56,113 bases of DNA. Origin: an uncultured Clostridia bacterium. Lineage in GTDB: Bacteria; Bacillota; Clostridia; Lachnospirales; Lachnospiraceae. The stretch spans positions 1 through 56,113 of the forward strand of contig CAMIZL010000014.1 of the NCBI GenBank assembly GCA_946403295.1, given 5' to 3'. Positions 42,979 through 50,838 of the stretch are shown piece after piece. Numbering within the stretch: position 1 is the stretch's first letter; every line of letters starts with the position of its first letter. A model generated the notes under the pieces. That model saw only the letters and a list, made by a program, of their open reading frames with translations. It ran no database searches and was not told the origin of the DNA. The position numbers were made by a program, and so were the translations under genes.

Positions 42979-44169
42979 ATGAGATATCCTAAAAGTATTA
43001 AGAAAGGTGATACGCTCGGTATCATCGCACCGTCATACGGCGGCTCGTCGAGCCCTTTTAAGGAGAGACTCGACGCTTCGATTGAAAACCTCAAAAAGGC
43101 CGGATATAAGGTAGAACCGGGCCCCAACGCTTATGCCGGAAAGGGGCTGGGCAAGAGCAATACGCCGCAGGCCTGCGCGGCAGAGATCATGGATTTCTTT
43201 ACCGTTCGAAATGTCGATGCGATAATATCGGCAGGCGGCGGAGAAACCATGTGCGAGGATCTGCGTTATGTGGATTTTGAGAGACTTGCTGCCGCTTCAC
43301 CTAAGTGGTTCAGCGGTTTTTCCGACAATACGAACCTTACTTTCACACTTGCAACGCAGTGTGATACGGCAAGCATCTATGGTCCCAATGCGGCTCATTT
43401 TTGGGCGAAGCCGCTTTCGATGCGCAGCGGGGACGAAGCTGAAACAGGCGCACAAAAAGGGGGATCGCCCGTTTTGGCGGACGAGGATTTCAGGAGTGCG
43501 AATTTCGGACGCCCCCAGCGTGAAACTCTCGAGATAATGAGCGGGGCGAGAAATATCGTCAGGAGCCATGATTTTTGGGAGAAGGAGCCGTTAGGCGGTG
43601 ACGAGATCTTCCCGACCGCCAATCTTGCGGAGCCGTTTTCGATGAAAGTATCGCTTCCCGGGGAAACGGGGGGCGCGGGAGCAATAATTAACGACCGCGA
43701 CGATAGGGATGCCGGCGTGGACGATCTTTGCCCCGAAGGGAAGAATGTAAGGTTTGAGGGAAGGCTTATCGGCGGATGTCTCGACTGCCTGCAGGTGCTT
43801 GCGGGAACTCCGTACGCGGGTACCGAAAAATTCATAAAACGCTACGGGAATGAAGGGATCATATGGTTCTTCGAGGCGTGCGACCTGAATCCCATGGGTA
43901 TCAGAAGAGCGATCTGGCAACTTCGCGAGAACGGTTGGTTTGAAGGAGTAAAAGGATTCCTGGTCGGACGCCCGCTCCATTACGGCGAAGACTGCCTCGG
44001 CATGAATCAGTACAATGCCGTAACCGGATTGCTTTCGGAATTTAATGTTCCGATCCTCATGGATCTCGATATCGGACATACCGATCAGATGATGCCGCTC
44101 GTGACGGGCAGTCATGCGGTGGTCGAAACGAAAGGCAATTCGCTTTCGGTACGTCAGGATCTTGTATAA
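42979..44169 (+). CDS. S66 family LD-carboxypeptidase / MccF-like serine peptidase
   Basis: A 396-residue peptidase. The catalytic triad is visible: Ser115 in SGFSDNT, Glu299 in WFFEAC and His367 in DIGHTDQMMP. The opening KGDTLGIIAPSYG is typical. LdcA-type enzymes trim D-alanine from recycled murein tetrapeptides; MccF-type enzymes destroy microcin C-like toxins. The Trp/Phe-rich GLU segment and the insertion at about 145-220 make an MccF-like member likely, but the two cannot be separated here. It starts at ATG 42979 after GGGAGG. Confidence 0.92.
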   Translation: MRYPKSIKKGDTLGIIAPSYGGSSSPFKERLDASIENLKKAGYKVEPGPNAYAGKGLGKSNTPQACAAEIMDFFTVRNVDAIISAGGGETMCEDLRYVDFERLAAASPKWFSGFSDNTNLTFTLATQCDTASIYGPNAAHFWAKPLSMRSGDEAETGAQKGGSPVLADEDFRSANFGRPQRETLEIMSGARNIVRSHDFWEKEPLGGDEIFPTANLAEPFSMKVSLPGETGGAGAIINDRDDRDAGVDDLCPEGKNVRFEGRLIGGCLDCLQVLAGTPYAGTEKFIKRYGNEGIIWFFEACDLNPMGIRRAIWQLRENGWFEGVKGFLVGRPLHYGEDCLGMNQYNAVTGLLSEFNVPILMDLDIGHTDQMMPLVTGSHAVVETKGNSLSVRQDLV

Positions 44170-44184
44170 GAAAGGTGGGATACG

Positions 44185-46038
44185 ATGAAGAAAACAATTA
44201 AGATTATTACGGTTCTTCTGGCAGTCATGCTCATGCCGGTGCTCTTTTCGGGCAACGATGCGCAGGCAGCACAGAAAAAAGAAGGAAAGATCAAAAATGT
44301 ATCGGTGATGATATTTGATACCGGTTCTTATTCGTATGTGGAAAGAAGCGGCAGCTACGAAGGAGAGACAAAAGACGGTGTTCCGGACGGCAAGGGTACT
44401 TTCTTTTTGACCAATATGCAGGGAATCCCTTATACCGCATCGGGAACTTTTAAGGAAGGCGTGCCTGACGGGAATGTCACAATATTGTTTGACAAGATCG
44501 AAGGATACTCGCTTGTCAGGTATGAACAGAATTATAAAAACGGTGTGATAAGATCATTCTCGGACAGATATGAGTCCACCGAAGGCGAATGGTATTCTTA
44601 TGACGGTATCAAAACCGGAAAAGGATATTATGTGATCTATGCGAATTCCGAAGGCTACAACGAGACATTTCATGTAAATGAGGCGGGCGAAACGGTCATG
44701 GACAGTTTCGATAACCTTTATCTGAACAACGTCGTCAATACAGGATTCTGCGGTGCGAGTCTCGACATAGCCAATAACACGGCTTTTAAAGTTGAGAAGA
44801 TGAGAAATGCTTCGAAGTCGTCGGTAAAGAAAAAGGCAAAGATCGTTTCGGGAGAGGCGATCGCGGAGAATCCCGAAAAATATGAGGGCAAACTCATAAA
44901 GCTCGAAAACGCGATAATGGAAGATTATCGGTTGTATGCCGACCAAAACGACAATATGAACATCGTCTTTGAATCCGTAACATTCCTCGCAGACTACTAC
45001 AGATATACATTATTCTTTGAACCCGGCACCGTAAAGTTCAAGAACGGAAAAGTGGTGGATCTGTGTTACGTCTCCTTCGGTACGGCCGGATTTATGCTCA
45101 GTGACGGCACATACGAAGGAAGAGAGTGCGGCTGGGCGATCGGAAAGCCTTCGAAGTCAAAGGAAACAAAGGCAACATATGCGTTATACAGATTCGCCGG
45201 CATGAAGTACGAAGAGTACAGCGGAACATTCTGCGGACCTCTTAAAGACGGTAAGCCAAACGGCCTCGGAGTGTTCAGCTATAAGATCGGGGACGTGCCT
45301 TTGTACGTTGTGGGGTCGTTCTACGCAGATGAGCCGCTTGACGGTTTTTACGGCACGTACCTTAAGGACAGCGACAGGGAAAGATGCGAAACGACCTATA
45401 TCAAGGGCGAATTCACCCAGGCCATGATCACGGTCAAAGAAGAGGATACGGAGACGGGCGAGGACGCGCCGGTATGGACATATTTCTACGGACGTAACTC
45501 GGACAGCGACGAGATCGCGAAACTGATACTGCTCAACGGATCGTATTATTATTCCGAACACGTGAATGAAGCCGTAAACATGCCGATAACAGAGGGTGTG
45601 GACGTATATTATAATTCGCTGAATGACATAAAAACGTCCGATAATGATATCAATACAAGCATAAATATGTATTTTGCCATCGACCGGATCAGACAGCTCC
45701 CGAAAAAGGAGATCAAAAAGCAGGCATCGAACATGAGCGTTCAAAAAATGCTTGCTGATATACCCGGGCTCAGTGAGGAAGTACTTTGTCTTGACAACGT
45801 AAAAGTGATCGGCACGGCAAAGTCCGAATATGCCGACGGAAAATATTTTACCGAGATCAATGCGTCAGCCGGGGGTCATGTGTTCATGTTCTTTGCGGAC
45901 GGCAAGAAGTCGCTTAAAGAAGGTGACGTTTGCACCGTATATTTTACGGTCGGAGGAACAATGACCGGGGTGAACGAAGACGGCGGCGAAGAGGAATATA
46001 TTTTGGCTTATGCATATGATGTAAAAAAGGCAAAATAA
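44185..46038 (+). CDS. Secreted MORN-repeat protein
   Basis: A 617-residue exported protein. A signal peptide (about 1-30, cut after AQA) is followed by MORN-like repeats: YEGETKDGVPDGKGTF and ASGTFKEGVPDGNVTI near 55-110, and YSGTFCGPLKDGKPNGLGVF near 350. A small beta-barrel-like module with the phrase NPEKYEGKLIKLENA occurs near 232 and a related one near 525. No lipobox, sortase signal or wall-binding motif is visible. MORN repeats in bacteria often form surface hairpins of unknown role. It is the last gene of the rlmH group, 15 bases after the peptidase. Confidence 0.82.
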   Translation: MKKTIKIITVLLAVMLMPVLFSGNDAQAAQKKEGKIKNVSVMIFDTGSYSYVERSGSYEGETKDGVPDGKGTFFLTNMQGIPYTASGTFKEGVPDGNVTILFDKIEGYSLVRYEQNYKNGVIRSFSDRYESTEGEWYSYDGIKTGKGYYVIYANSEGYNETFHVNEAGETVMDSFDNLYLNNVVNTGFCGASLDIANNTAFKVEKMRNASKSSVKKKAKIVSGEAIAENPEKYEGKLIKLENAIMEDYRLYADQNDNMNIVFESVTFLADYYRYTLFFEPGTVKFKNGKVVDLCYVSFGTAGFMLSDGTYEGRECGWAIGKPSKSKETKATYALYRFAGMKYEEYSGTFCGPLKDGKPNGLGVFSYKIGDVPLYVVGSFYADEPLDGFYGTYLKDSDRERCETTYIKGEFTQAMITVKEEDTETGEDAPVWTYFYGRNSDSDEIAKLILLNGSYYYSEHVNEAVNMPITEGVDVYYNSLNDIKTSDNDINTSINMYFAIDRIRQLPKKEIKKQASNMSVQKMLADIPGLSEEVLCLDNVKVIGTAKSEYADGKYFTEINASAGGHVFMFFADGKKSLKEGDVCTVYFTVGGTMTGVNEDGGEEEYILAYAYDVKKAK

Positions 46039-46079
46039 TACATCGTACGGTTCTGAACAACGATCTGACGGTACATAGG

Positions 46080-46129
46080 GAAAGCGCTCGAAAAACACAG
46101 TAAACAGTGGTTTTTCGGCGCTTTCTTTT
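46080..46129 (+). terminator. Strong terminator of the rlmH group
   Basis: A 19-base stem, GAAAGCGCTCGAAAAACAC (46080-46098) with GTGGTTTTTCGGCGCTTTC (46107-46125) and a few mismatches, is followed by TTTT. Confidence 0.92.
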
Positions 46130-46141
46130 GTTCGCGATTTG

Positions 46142-46170
46142 TTGACCGACGGGACTAAATGAGGTATAAT
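46142..46170 (+). promoter_or_regulatory. Promoter of chemoreceptor-LytTR operon
   Basis: TTGACC (46142-46147), a 17-base spacer and TATAAT (46165-46170). It gives a leader of about 150 bases before the start codon at 46327. Confidence 0.85.
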
Positions 46171-46326
46171 CTTAAGTGTCGACCGATCATTTGGGGACCG
46201 CTTCACAGTCATGTGTCGGGAAATGAACGGTCACATACCGCTTGCGTGTTGAATATTGCCGTTCTTGTGTGTTACGGGCAGGAAACCGGGGAGCGGTAAA
46301 AGCGCTTCTAAAGAGGAGGAGTCATT
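46171..46326 (+). promoter_or_regulatory. Long, potentially structured 5' leader
   Basis: An untranslated leader of about 150 bases. ACCGCT (46237-46242) can pair with AGCGGT (46292-46297), enclosing a further stem GCCGT (46258-46262) with ACGG (46274-46277). It matches no riboswitch consensus I can recall. AGAGGAGGAG just before 46327 is the ribosome site. Confidence 0.4.
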
Positions 46327-48369
46327 ATGGTGTGTATCATTGTAGCGGGGTGCGAATTCTTAGTTATCGTTTTTCTTTTACTGTTTCTTCTACGGGAGCA
46401 CAATTCACAAAAGAAGATCATCGACAAGGCTTCTGATATTGCAGGGGGCCAGCTTGGTATCGATGATATCAGACTGCGCACGGAAAAGGGTTCCAACGGA
46501 ATTGTTGCAGGTGCGTTCAATTCCATCAAAAACAATCTCTTAACGTTCATCGAGGCCACCAAGAACAATGTGGTTACCCTCACGGATGCTGTTGACAAGC
46601 TTTCGCAAAGTGCGGATGCGAACAGCGAGGATAACAAGGCGATCGCAGACGGTGCCGCTCAGGTTGCGGAGAAGACATCCGAGCAGTTTGAGATCGTTAA
46701 GAGCAACCTTGAACTCATCGAGTCGAGTAACGCCCGCATGCAGGAGATCAATGCGGCGATCGCGCTTGTTGAGGATACCCTTTCCCAGGTTACCGGAAAC
46801 AGCCAGGAAGGTCTTCAAAGACTTGACGGCTATAAAAACGATATGGGTATCATGGCAGACAATCTTGCACGTATCGATGCAATCCTTCTTGAATTCAATC
46901 AGGAGATCGCAAAGATCAGCGAGATCGGCGATTTTATCATAGACATTAACGAACAGCTCATTCTTCTTGCACTCAACGCTTCGATAGAGGCAGCGCGTGC
47001 CGGAGAAGTAGGACGCGGTTTTGCGGTAGTAGCGGGACAGATGAACGAGATGTCCGTCAAGACAAAGGAAGGCATGGATTCCATCACATCCATCCTCGGC
47101 GAGATCGTAGAAAGCTCCAAGCAGGTTAACGAGAGCATTAAGAGCTGCTCGGATACATACGACAAGAGTCAGGTTACATTTGAACTGGTTAATTCATCAT
47201 TCAAGACCATCAACGAACAGAATCAGGATATCCAGGCCAAGATGCAGGAGATCATGGCGAAGTTCGAGATCGTTGCAGACAATTCCGAGGATTCCCGCAA
47301 CATGGCTCAGAACCTTTACAAAACTTCCGAAGCCATCAGCGAAAGAACGGAGAATATTGCCGGTATTTCGGACAAGGTTTCGTTGCAGTCCAAGCAGATC
47401 GACGATTATGCCGGCGAGCTCGGCGGTATGCTTAAAGGCATACAGAGACTTCTCGGAGGTTTCAATACTGCCATCACACCTACCGCAAAGCGTCCCGCAG
47501 GCAGCAGAAAAGTCAGGATCCTTGCGATCAGTATGCTTGATAACGATTTCTGGTACGGAGTTAAGCGCGGCGTGAATTATGCGTCAACCGAGATGTCAGA
47601 ACTTCCCGCAGAGATAATCTATGAAGGAATCGTTCCTTACGAAGGATGGGGCGACGATCTTGCAAAGAAGATCAATGCGCTTGTTGATGAAGGCCTTGAC
47701 GGTATCACATTCCCGGGATTCATAGATTCGATCGTTCCCGCACTTACGCGTGCTCAGGCAGCGGGTGTTAAGATCATCTCCTATAATTGCGATTGCTCCA
47801 ACAGGATCAAGAGACTCGCTCTTTATGCACCCGACAATGCCGATCAGGCACGCAGCGCAGCAAAGGCAACGGTTGATTACCTCGGCAAGCACGGCAATGT
47901 CATTATCCTTGAGAGCGATATGAGCATCAACGGCAATCGTATCAGATCCGAAGCGTTCACGGATGCTGTCGGTGAATATCGAGGGATCAATATCGTTTCC
48001 AAGATCTCCATCGGAGACAGTGCACAGGATGTATATCAGAAGACCGCCAAAGCGATCCGTGAGCATTCCGAAGTCGAAGTTATATATGTTATCAGCGGAT
48101 TCCTTGACGCAGCAGCCAAAGCGATCCTTGATGCGGGTGTTCAAAACAGGATCAAAGTTGTCGGATTTGATCATACCCCTGCGATCTTCGAACTTATCAA
48201 GAAGGGTGCTATCCTTGCCGCAGTAGGACAGGATGCGTTCGGTCAGGGACATGATCCTATCGTTTACCTTTACAACAACATTGTAACGGGCGAGGCACTT
48301 CCTTCCGATACGATCATCTGTCGTGCCAGTGTTGTTGACAGCCATAATGTAGCCAATATGGTAATGTGA
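46327..48369 (+). CDS. Methyl-accepting chemotaxis-like protein fused to a sugar-binding domain
   Basis: A 680-residue protein. One N-terminal membrane segment (about 2-22) is followed by basic residues, so the rest should be cytosolic. Residues 40-380 form a long coiled coil with an MCP signalling tip: ILLALNASIEAARAGEVGRG, then FAVVAGQMNEMS (near 210-250). After a short linker, residues 395-680 form a complete type I periplasmic-binding-protein fold (KVRILAISMLDNDFWYGVKR, IISYNCDCSNR, VVGFDHTPAIFELIKKGAI) of the ribose/galactose-binding or LacI sensor type. A binding domain after the signalling domain is the reverse of normal chemoreceptors. The signalling tip departs from the consensus (EQLILLALNAS for QTNLLALNAA). 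It starts at ATG 46327. No CheA/CheW or flagellar gene is in the window. Confidence 0.9.
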   Translation: MVCIIVAGCEFLVIVFLLLFLLREHNSQKKIIDKASDIAGGQLGIDDIRLRTEKGSNGIVAGAFNSIKNNLLTFIEATKNNVVTLTDAVDKLSQSADANSEDNKAIADGAAQVAEKTSEQFEIVKSNLELIESSNARMQEINAAIALVEDTLSQVTGNSQEGLQRLDGYKNDMGIMADNLARIDAILLEFNQEIAKISEIGDFIIDINEQLILLALNASIEAARAGEVGRGFAVVAGQMNEMSVKTKEGMDSITSILGEIVESSKQVNESIKSCSDTYDKSQVTFELVNSSFKTINEQNQDIQAKMQEIMAKFEIVADNSEDSRNMAQNLYKTSEAISERTENIAGISDKVSLQSKQIDDYAGELGGMLKGIQRLLGGFNTAITPTAKRPAGSRKVRILAISMLDNDFWYGVKRGVNYASTEMSELPAEIIYEGIVPYEGWGDDLAKKINALVDEGLDGITFPGFIDSIVPALTRAQAAGVKIISYNCDCSNRIKRLALYAPDNADQARSAAKATVDYLGKHGNVIILESDMSINGNRIRSEAFTDAVGEYRGINIVSKISIGDSAQDVYQKTAKAIREHSEVEVIYVISGFLDAAAKAILDAGVQNRIKVVGFDHTPAIFELIKKGAILAAVGQDAFGQGHDPIVYLYNNIVTGEALPSDTIICRASVVDSHNVANMVM

Positions 48370-48384
48370 AAAGGTTGATTTTTG

Positions 48385-49131
48385 ATGAAAGAACTTGAAA
48401 TAATCAGGATCGCGGTTTGTGATGACGAAGAGCGGTTCAGAACACTTTTGATGTCTTCCATAAAAGAAAACTTAGATAAAAAGAATATCAAAACCGAGAT
48501 CGTAGGATACGAATCGGGAGAGAAAATGATGGAATCGGACCTTCGGGTACTTGATTTCGATATAATATTTCTTGATGTGGATATGGGACAGGAAGATGGT
48601 TTTGAGACCGCTCTGAAGATCAGAGAACTGTCCCCGGATGTGCCGATCATTTTTGTTACCGGAATGTTAAATACATGGAACAAGGGTTATGAAGTCGGAG
48701 CCTTTCGCTATATAATCAAAGATGCCAATACATTTGACACTTTATTATGCGAGTGCCTGGAGGCAGTCATAAAGACGTATTTCTCTGAGAAACCCGTATT
48801 ATCGGTAAATTGTTCGGAGGGCAAAGTAGAGATTCCGATCAAAAGCATAATCTATATTGAGAGCATGGGTCATATGCAGTATTACCATGTGCTCTCAAAA
48901 TCCGGGATGATCGATTATAACGTACGGGACAGATTGAGCAAATACGAAAAGAACCTTTCGGAATACGGTTTTGTCAGGATCCATCAAAGCTTTTTGGTCA
49001 ATACCGAGTTCATCAAAAAGGTGTACAATTACAAGGCGGAACTTAAATATATAGGTCTTGAACTGCCTGTATCAAGAGATAAATACAAAGAAGTTAAATC
49101 AGCTGTATCTACTGCCAGGGGTGTTATTTGA
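48385..49131 (+). CDS. LytTR-family response regulator (second AgrA-like)
   Basis: A 248-residue regulator with a receiver (CDDEERFR, phospho-Asp in FLDVDMGQEDG, Lys in YIIKDA) and a C-terminal LytTR domain (IPIKSIIYIESMGHMQYYHV, FVRIHQSFLVNTEFIKKV). ATG 48385 is preferred to the TTG one codon earlier. It lies 15 bases after the chemoreceptor-like gene and one base before the kinase, so all are one operon. The kinase is frameshifted, so this regulator may lack its usual phosphodonor. Confidence 0.93.
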   Translation: MKELEIIRIAVCDDEERFRTLLMSSIKENLDKKNIKTEIVGYESGEKMMESDLRVLDFDIIFLDVDMGQEDGFETALKIRELSPDVPIIFVTGMLNTWNKGYEVGAFRYIIKDANTFDTLLCECLEAVIKTYFSEKPVLSVNCSEGKVEIPIKSIIYIESMGHMQYYHVLSKSGMIDYNVRDRLSKYEKNLSEYGFVRIHQSFLVNTEFIKKVYNYKAELKYIGLELPVSRDKYKEVKSAVSTARGVI

Positions 49132-49132
49132 T

Positions 49133-49921
49133 ATGTTTTTGGATATTGCAAATATTATAATCATTATTTTGGAAGCATATTCATGCTTCCTGTTTTTTGA
49201 TGTCTTTCATCCCAAGAAGAAAAACGAAGACAGATGTGGTGACAGAATAATAGCCATCGTCAGTCTTTCGATTTTTTTATTCTTCATTTCATATTACCTG
49301 CAATCCTCATTCCTTTTGAGACAGATTGTCGGCGTGGCAATTATCGCGCTTACCATGTTTCTGGTAAGGAAATATTCGCTGTTACAGGCATTTCTCATAG
49401 CATTTGTGTTTCAGGGTATATTGACGGCAACCGAATTCCTCGGTTTATTGATAGCGAAGATGGTCGTCGTCGACATAAACAATATGGATGAGATTGAACA
49501 GATCAGCGTTATGAACATAGGTCTTATCACGCTGATCGTCATGTTGATGTGCATTATCCTTGTGCGGAGATTTTTCAGGATCCATCACAATGAGACGGTG
49601 TTCAGAAAAGAGTGGATCAGGTTTGTTTTGTTCCCGATCTTCACAAATATAGTCATTATCCTTATGACAAAAGCTTTCGGTGAGGTTACGGCCCTTTCTC
49701 AGGCATATGCGTTATACGGGATCGGGATAGGCCTCGTTATTATGAATTATTATATTTTCCATTTGCTCGATGATACGATCAGGGTTCACAGTGACGTTAA
49801 GAGCGATGCCTTGTTCATGATGCAAAAGAAGGACGGAATAGAGATGTATTCCGCTCTGTATAACAGTCTGGAAAGACAAAAATCCGAGAGCCATGATTTC
49901 CGCAGCATATCATGTGTCTGA
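49133..49921 (+). CDS. AgrC-like kinase, membrane half (gene broken by frameshift)
   Basis: A 262-residue N-terminal part of an AgrC-like kinase. About six membrane helices (1-205) are followed by a coiled linker and the phospho-acceptor box. The frame ends SESHDFRSISCV and then a stop. One added base near 49903 would give SHDFRKHIMCLKNMADN and join it to the next reading frame, restoring a normal kinase of about 436 residues. It starts at ATG 49133, one base after the regulator stop, with AGGGGTG upstream. As read, this half has no ATPase domain. A real inactivating mutation, a phase-variable site or a sequencing error are all possible. Confidence 0.85.
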   Translation: MFLDIANIIIIILEAYSCFLFFDVFHPKKKNEDRCGDRIIAIVSLSIFLFFISYYLQSSFLLRQIVGVAIIALTMFLVRKYSLLQAFLIAFVFQGILTATEFLGLLIAKMVVVDINNMDEIEQISVMNIGLITLIVMLMCIILVRRFFRIHHNETVFRKEWIRFVLFPIFTNIVIILMTKAFGEVTALSQAYALYGIGIGLVIMNYYIFHLLDDTIRVHSDVKSDALFMMQKKDGIEMYSALYNSLERQKSESHDFRSISCV

Positions 49922-50442
49922 AAAACATGGCTGATAATAACGATATAGATAACCTCAAAAAATATTTGGGAGAGATAATCAAGTCGGGAACCGTTTCGGA
50001 AAACGTTATAGACACGCATAACGTCATAATAAATGCGATACTTAATACAAAGTATTATGAGGCGGCTTCCAAAGATATTGTTATGGTCATGAAGTTAAAT
50101 GATCTTTCCCACGTCATTCTGCAAAACGATGATCTTGTCGTATTGCTTTCAAATCTCCTCAATAATGCGATCGAAGCGACAGAGAAGTGTGACGAAAAGA
50201 AGATCATATACATTAAAATGGAACAGGAAGAGGACGGATTGATCCTTTCGGTCAAGAATCCCTATAATCATGTCAACATGAAAAAAGGTGACGAGTATGT
50301 TTCTTCAAAGGACAACAGCCTGGGTAACCATGGCATAGGCTTAAAGAACATAAAGAAAGTCGTTGAAAAATATAACGGAGTGTTTGCGATACAGGACAAA
50401 GCCAATTTGTTTAATGTCGCGATCACCATCCCGAATGAATAA
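49912..50442 (+). CDS. AgrC-like kinase, GHKL ATPase half (frameshifted continuation)
   Basis: A 176-residue frame holding the ATPase part of the kinase: the end of the dimerisation helix (NDIDNLKKYLGEIIKSGT), N box LLSNLLNNAIEATEKC, and G box NHGIGLKNIKKV. It overlaps the membrane half by ten bases in another frame. ATG 49912 lacks a ribosome site, so it is probably not translated on its own unless frameshifting occurs. Treat it as the second half of one broken gene (49133-50442). Confidence 0.8.
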   Translation: MCLKNMADNNDIDNLKKYLGEIIKSGTVSENVIDTHNVIINAILNTKYYEAASKDIVMVMKLNDLSHVILQNDDLVVLLSNLLNNAIEATEKCDEKKIIYIKMEQEEDGLILSVKNPYNHVNMKKGDEYVSSKDNSLGNHGIGLKNIKKVVEKYNGVFAIQDKANLFNVAITIPNE

Positions 50443-50474
50443 GGGGATAAGCCGAACTTAATGAGACGAAAAGG

Positions 50475-50508
50475 AACACCCCCGGTTCGTGAGCGAATCG
50501 GGGGTGTT
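50475..50508 (+). terminator. Terminator of the chemoreceptor-LytTR operon
   Basis: A 15-pair stem, AACACCCCCGGTTCG with CGAATCGGGGGTGTT around a TGAG loop, 32 bases after the kinase stop. The T-run is weak. Confidence 0.85.
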
Positions 50509-50576
50509 TGTGCGTCGCATTTTCCAATATGTTAACTGCGTTTTGCGTCAAAAACCTACAGTTTAGGACAAACCCA

Positions 50577-50606
50577 TTGATAAATCGCTTTGTTTTGCAA
50601 TAATGT
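50577..50606 (+). promoter_or_regulatory. Possible promoter for ABC exporter locus
   Basis: TTGATA (50577-50582), an 18-base spacer and TAATGT (50601-50606). The transcript would start just before the small ORF at 50620. It is the first promoter-like site in the AT-rich segment. Confidence 0.45.
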
Positions 50607-50619
50607 TTAATGGGTTAAT

Positions 50620-50838
50620 ATGCATGGCATGAGCGACATTGGAAATGAGGGCAAAGAATACTTTGAAATCAAAGAGTCGCAGAAAAACCATATGTATACA
50701 ATTGATTTCAAAGGAGAGTATCTGTATTGTAGCATTAGTTGCTTTGAAAGTATGATAGATACAATACAAGATGAGTTTAGGAAATGTATTAATAGATTAG
50801 CGGAAGAAATGGAGGAAAACATTGAAAATTATATTTAA
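50620..50838 (+). CDS. Small protein ahead of FtsX-type permease, unknown
   Basis: A 72-residue frame with a plausible protein sequence (HMYTIDFKGEYLYCSISCFE, then an acidic helix to the end). No known motif or membrane segment. It overlaps the permease start by 17 bases and carries that gene's GGAGG in its last codons, an arrangement typical of coupled genes. Its own ribosome site is poor; ATG 50629 is an alternative start. Confidence 0.55.
   Translation: MHGMSDIGNEGKEYFEIKESQKNHMYTIDFKGEYLYCSISCFESMIDTIQDEFRKCINRLAEEMEENIENYI

Noticed and set aside
46171-46326. c-di-GMP, cobalamin, guanidine or lysine riboswitch in the leader
   Set aside because: The conserved core sequences of these classes are not present; only generic pairing is seen.
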